25,358 nucleotides of DNA. It comes from Chloroflexota bacterium (GTDB lineage: Bacteria > Chloroflexota > Dehalococcoidia > Lucifugimonadales > JACPCL1). Below, one piece after another: positions 22,292-25,358 of the stretch. How positions within the stretch are numbered: position 1 is the stretch's first letter; every line of letters begins with the position of its first letter. Position numbers and translations under genes: made by a program. The stretch lies in NCBI GenBank assembly GCA_016210375.1, contig JACQUH010000067.1, positions 1 through 25,358 of the forward strand. The letters run 5' to 3'. Below the pieces are notes generated by a model. That model did not search any database, was not told where the DNA came from, and worked only from the letters and a program-made list of their open reading frames with translations.

Positions 22292-22336
22292 CCATCCGGC
22301 CGCCTGTCTTGTGACTGTTCCCTGGGAACTACGTCA

Positions 22337-22576
22337 CTACGGACAGCCTGGGTCACTCAGGTCGGTAGCCGGGTTGCTCGCTGTAACGGTGCACACTGCG
22401 ATGTGGGTCCCATCCACGGTGCCTGCTGGATTGCCTATCACCTGGGTCACCGCGGTAAACAGCCCATAGTCCGCGACTGGAGCGGGAGGGCCAGCGGCAA
22501 TCGCCGTCGCCGAGGTGGCGAGGGTCAGCGCACCCACCACCGCCAGCATCGCTAGCAGCTTTCGGGTTCGTCTCAT
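22337..22576 (-). CDS. Small secreted peptide of unknown function
   Basis: A 79-residue product with a textbook signal peptide: MRRTRKLL, a hydrophobic core (MLAVVGALTLATSATAIA) and a probable cleavage after AIA. The mature part is about 50 residues with two Cys near the end (VCTVTAS, DPGCP). AAAGGAGG lies 6 nt before the ATG, a promoter fits at 22614-22642 and a strong terminator follows, so it is a complete single-gene unit. I recognise no family. A structural, adhesive or signalling peptide are all possible. The next gene upstream is an orphan sensor kinase on the same strand. Confidence 0.8.
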   Translation of the reverse strand: MRRTRKLLAMLAVVGALTLATSATAIAAGPPAPVADYGLFTAVTQVIGNPAGTVDGTHIAVCTVTASNPATDLSDPGCP

Positions 22577-22613
22577 GGTCGCACCTCCTTTCTCTTGGTA
22601 TATGCCCCAACTT

Positions 22614-22642
22614 ATTATCTGGAAACCGTACTCCGCCTACAA
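22614..22642 (-). promoter_or_regulatory. Candidate promoter of the small secreted peptide
   Basis: On the minus strand TTGTAG (22637-22642) and GATAAT (22614-22619) are 17 nt apart. The transcript start would be about 30 nt before the ATG, with the ribosome site inside the leader. Confidence 0.5.
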
Positions 22643-22741
22643 TGTACAAAAGTACCACCCGACGAATGTCAGGGTACTGGTCCGACGGAATCCGTGATCC
22701 AAGGAAGGCGAAGGCGAGGAAATTGCCGTCATGAACGGCTC

Positions 22742-24910
22742 TCAGGCGTCCTTGGCGATGGGCCTCGCAGGCACCTCAACGGGCGCCGAGGGGTCATGGA
22801 AGGGGACAAACTGGTACTCAAAGGACCACTGGGCCTGAGGGTCTGGGGTGGGAGCGTGGTGGGGGAACTCGCCCCAGAGCTGTACCCCACCTTCCGCCCG
22901 GTTGTTGATGGTCACGTTGCCGCCCAGGGCTCCGAGCCGCTCCTCCAGCCCCAACAACCCTATGTGGCCTTCCTGCCGGCGACGCGTGGTGCGCTCAGCG
23001 TCAACGCCCCGCCCGTTGTCCACCACCTCCATGGTCACTTCGTCAGGGCCGTACACGACCGTGGCCTGCACCTCGGTCGCCTCGGCATGGGCCAGGGTAT
23101 TGCGGAGGCCCTCCTGGACAAAGCGGTAGATCACCAGTCCCACGGTCAGCGGGGGATTCCACAAATGAGGAACGCCGTCCACTGTCATCTTCAAGTGTAC
23201 GGGCGTCCTGGCCAGCGTGCTGCCCCCCAGGTCCTGGCAGAGGGCCTCCAGGGCAGCCAGCAGGCCAAGGTCCTGAAGCAGGGAGGGGAAGACCCCCCGC
23301 ATGATGCTCCGCAGGCTCTGCTCTGCCCTCCCGACGGTCCGAGCGACGTTCTGGAGCTGCTGATGGACGAGGTCGGGGCGAGTGATGGCGGCGTCCAGAA
23401 TCAAGTTTAGCCTGACCAGGGAGGCCACCAGCATCTGGATCGGCTCGTCGTGGATGTCCTTTGCCAGGGAGCGTCGCTCCTCCTCCCGCGCCTCCACCAT
23501 GTACCGCTGCACCTCCCGCAGCCGCTCCATGCGCTCCCGCTGGGAGCGGTCTGCCTCGGTGAGGCGAAGCGACTCCAGCAGCAGCGCTGCCTGTTGCCCC
23601 AGCGCCGCAAGGAGCGCCATCTCTTGCCAGGAGTAAATGGCGTGCCCCGCCTTGTTCCCCAGCACCAGGATCCCTTCCAGGGAACCCCGGGCCACCATCG
23701 GAACGTAGACCTCAGCGTCCAGGGATGCGATAGGCTCCAGTGTAAAGGGCGCCAGGCTCCCATACCAGGGCTCCGCGATGAGGTCCTGGTGGAAGGCCGG
23801 CCCCCTCTGGCCCCGGAGCCAGAAGGCCAACGGGTGACCTGTGGCGAGCTGCGCCTCCAGCCCGGCTGCGTACCCCTGGGACACGATGGGCGTCATGAGC
23901 ATGTCTTGGAGCACAAGGAACGCACAGTGGGAAGGATGGATGATTTCCTGAACGAGCTTGAGGACCGTGTCGGCAATCTGGCGATCGGTGATGATCCCAT
24001 GTCCCGTTTCCAGCGTGAGGAGCGGCTGGAGCTCGCCCAGCAGGTCCCGCTCCAGGTGGGACCGCAGGAGGCTATCCAGCTTGCGCCACGCGGGTTCGGC
24101 GGCCAGCACAAAGCCCAGCCCAACGGGGACGGCGCTCCACAGCGAGAAGCCGAGCAACCACACGGAGACCGCCCCAAGGCCCGCGGCGAGGAGGATGGCA
24201 ATGCTCCGGACCAGGTAGGCGATCCGCCGCTGCAGGGTGACCTGGATGTCCAGCAGGTGGTACCGGAGGATGGCCACCCCGACCAGGATGAAGAAGAGGG
24301 AATTGGTCCACGACGTGGCCGGGGGCACATCAATGCCCAGCACGGGCGCCACGTCCAGGAGGCCGCCCAATACAGACATTGACGCCCCAATAACCGTGAG
24401 CAACAGACGGTTCCGCTCGGTGTAGTTGGGGGCCAGGCGGAAACCCTTGTAGAGCGTGGCTAGCGACACCACCATCATGAAATAGATAGGAACAGTCCAC
24501 TGGATGAGGGCAGTTCCCCAAATAGCAGTGTTCCCGTAGCTGGCGACCTCTACGCCGTAGACGATGAAGGAGGTTGGGATGGACGCCAGGCTGAGGAGGA
24601 AGTGGGCAGAGGTGAAGATGATCATCCACCGGGGTACTGGGGCCTGCACCACCGCCCGGGAGAAGCGGTAGAAGGAGACCGCGGTAAGGCTCACCGCAGC
24701 CGGAGTGAGACGTTCCCACCGCAAGGCCCACGCCAGGTCACTGCTGCCGCGCAGCCCGTAGACGGCGAGGCCCCAAAGCATCTGGCCCACGATGAAAAGG
24801 GCGAACCAGCGGGTGGACGAGCGAGACAGGCCTCCCTGTATGACCACGAGGGCAAGGACCCCCAAGGCCAGGGAAGCCTGAAGGAGGGGCGCAGCTTGGA
24901 AGAGCGTCAT
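22742..24910 (-). CDS. Orphan membrane sensor histidine kinase with 7TM-like N-terminus and GAF domain
   Basis: A sensor kinase of 722 residues. Residues 10-270 carry about eight hydrophobic segments, like the 7TM sensor regions of some kinases. A GAF-like domain lies at about 310-450 (VYVPMVARGSLEGILVLGNK). The HisKA_3 box EERRSLAKDIHDEPIQ puts the phospho-acceptor at His487. The ATPase domain has YRFVQEGLRNTLAHA, VVDNGRGVD and HIGLLGLEERLGALGG. No response regulator is adjacent on this strand; the partner may be encoded elsewhere. A perfect TATAAT sits 12 nt before the ATG and no ribosome site is visible, so the message may be nearly leaderless. Confidence 0.92.
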   Translation of the reverse strand: MTLFQAAPLLQASLALGVLALVVIQGGLSRSSTRWFALFIVGQMLWGLAVYGLRGSSDLAWALRWERLTPAAVSLTAVSFYRFSRAVVQAPVPRWMIIFTSAHFLLSLASIPTSFIVYGVEVASYGNTAIWGTALIQWTVPIYFMMVVSLATLYKGFRLAPNYTERNRLLLTVIGASMSVLGGLLDVAPVLGIDVPPATSWTNSLFFILVGVAILRYHLLDIQVTLQRRIAYLVRSIAILLAAGLGAVSVWLLGFSLWSAVPVGLGFVLAAEPAWRKLDSLLRSHLERDLLGELQPLLTLETGHGIITDRQIADTVLKLVQEIIHPSHCAFLVLQDMLMTPIVSQGYAAGLEAQLATGHPLAFWLRGQRGPAFHQDLIAEPWYGSLAPFTLEPIASLDAEVYVPMVARGSLEGILVLGNKAGHAIYSWQEMALLAALGQQAALLLESLRLTEADRSQRERMERLREVQRYMVEAREEERRSLAKDIHDEPIQMLVASLVRLNLILDAAITRPDLVHQQLQNVARTVGRAEQSLRSIMRGVFPSLLQDLGLLAALEALCQDLGGSTLARTPVHLKMTVDGVPHLWNPPLTVGLVIYRFVQEGLRNTLAHAEATEVQATVVYGPDEVTMEVVDNGRGVDAERTTRRRQEGHIGLLGLEERLGALGGNVTINNRAEGGVQLWGEFPHHAPTPDPQAQWSFEYQFVPFHDPSAPVEVPARPIAKDA

Positions 24911-24922
24911 GGCACGCTTGCT

Positions 24923-24928
24923 ATTATA
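24923..24928 (-). promoter_or_regulatory. TATAAT close to the kinase start
   Basis: A perfect -10 hexamer on the minus strand whose downstream edge is 12 nt from the ATG. The expected transcript start leaves a leader of only about 5 nt. The -35 (TAACTG at 17 nt) is poor. Confidence 0.4.
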
Positions 24929-25049
24929 GCCGTTCTCAGGGCAATCAGTTAGCTTGCCGGCCCTCTATTGCTCCGTCCGCCCCGGTGGCTGATGCCCTCG
25001 CGGAAAGACCCGCCATCAGAAACTATCTCAAAACGGCATCATGCCCCAG

Positions 25050-25358
25050 CCTTATGGTCATTGACAAGATAATCTGCCAGTGAGGTTCCGACCTCTCCCA
25101 TGGGGGGCTTTGACCTAACCCACTAGCCCCCTTCCCTTCAGGGAAGGGGGAAGAATTGTATCTGGAGGACCCCCAGACCCGCAGCGGAAACTGACCTTCC
25201 CTGCACGCTCCTGACTCTTGAGGCAACGCCCCCCAAGGGAGAGGGGACGATGACTTGAGGTATTGGTGTGATGCGGCTCTGCCGCATCACACCAATACAA
25301 ACCAATCTTCTCCCCCTTCCCGTGCGGGAAGGGGGAGCCAGAGGGGGTTAGGTCGGAA
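25050..25358. repeat. Foldback repeat copy F, running off the window
   Basis: The left terminus CCTTATGGTCATTGACAA closely matches copy C. Inside are CCCCCTTCCC/GGGAAGGGGG (25127-25150), a perfect 18-bp palindrome around TCT (25260-25298; core GTGTGATGCGGC) and CTCCCCCTTCCC/GGGAAGGGGGAG (25310-25337). The final GTTAGGTCGGAA is the inverse of the left-hand TTCCGACCT, so the right terminus probably lies just outside. Confidence 0.85.

Noticed and set aside
23450..24382. A 310-codon plus-strand frame
   Set aside because: It is antisense to the 722-residue kinase; its composition is that of a shadow frame.

Overview
The window looks like a GC-rich chromosome segment from a member of the Chloroflexota, probably Dehalococcoidia-like. 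This rests on gene content: ribonuclease Y with a YmdB-type phosphoesterase and a PHP phosphoesterase, NarL/LiaS-type two-component systems, a giant ATPase-LuxR regulator, and many GC-rich palindromic intergenic repeats. The taxonomic call is an inference, not a marker-gene result.

Left part (1-14.3 kb), accessory in character. A large ATPase/TPR/LuxR regulator on the minus strand is cut from its own DNA-binding domain by one in-frame TAG. It also carries a tandem internal duplication and an in-frame palindromic insert. Divergently placed is a membrane histidine kinase with its NarL-family response regulator. Next is a plus-strand lipid/membrane operon: a shortened VTT (DedA-like) membrane protein; a 1151-residue fusion of a YihY-type membrane domain, an acyl-CoA/acyl-ACP synthetase, an acyl carrier domain and a PlsC acyltransferase; and an alpha/beta hydrolase whose nucleophilic serine is replaced by arginine. 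A convergent acpS could supply the phosphopantetheine arm for the carrier domain. A decayed second copy of the synthetase follows, then a few small unknown ORFs. This part ends at the 3' half of a tRNA-Arg(CCT), the usual footprint of an integrated element, so the left part may be a genomic island.

Right part (14.3-25.4 kb), more housekeeping in character. An alpha/beta hydrolase, an IscA/HesB-like protein with a Cys/His-rich tail, a PHP phosphoesterase next to a YmdB-family phosphoesterase, and rny. Then come a PQQ-type sugar dehydrogenase-like lipoprotein, a 79-residue secreted peptide, and an orphan 722-residue membrane histidine kinase.

Nearly every intergenic gap on the right is filled by one repeat family: a perfect 18-24 bp palindrome, a CTCCCCCTTCCCC hairpin, and imperfect terminal inverted repeats. 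The palindrome arms differ between copies yet stay perfectly self-complementary. The best candidates for something undescribed are the four-domain lipid fusion with its linked acpS, and this foldback repeat family. No CRISPR array, rRNA, intact tRNA or recognisable transposase or integrase gene was seen.
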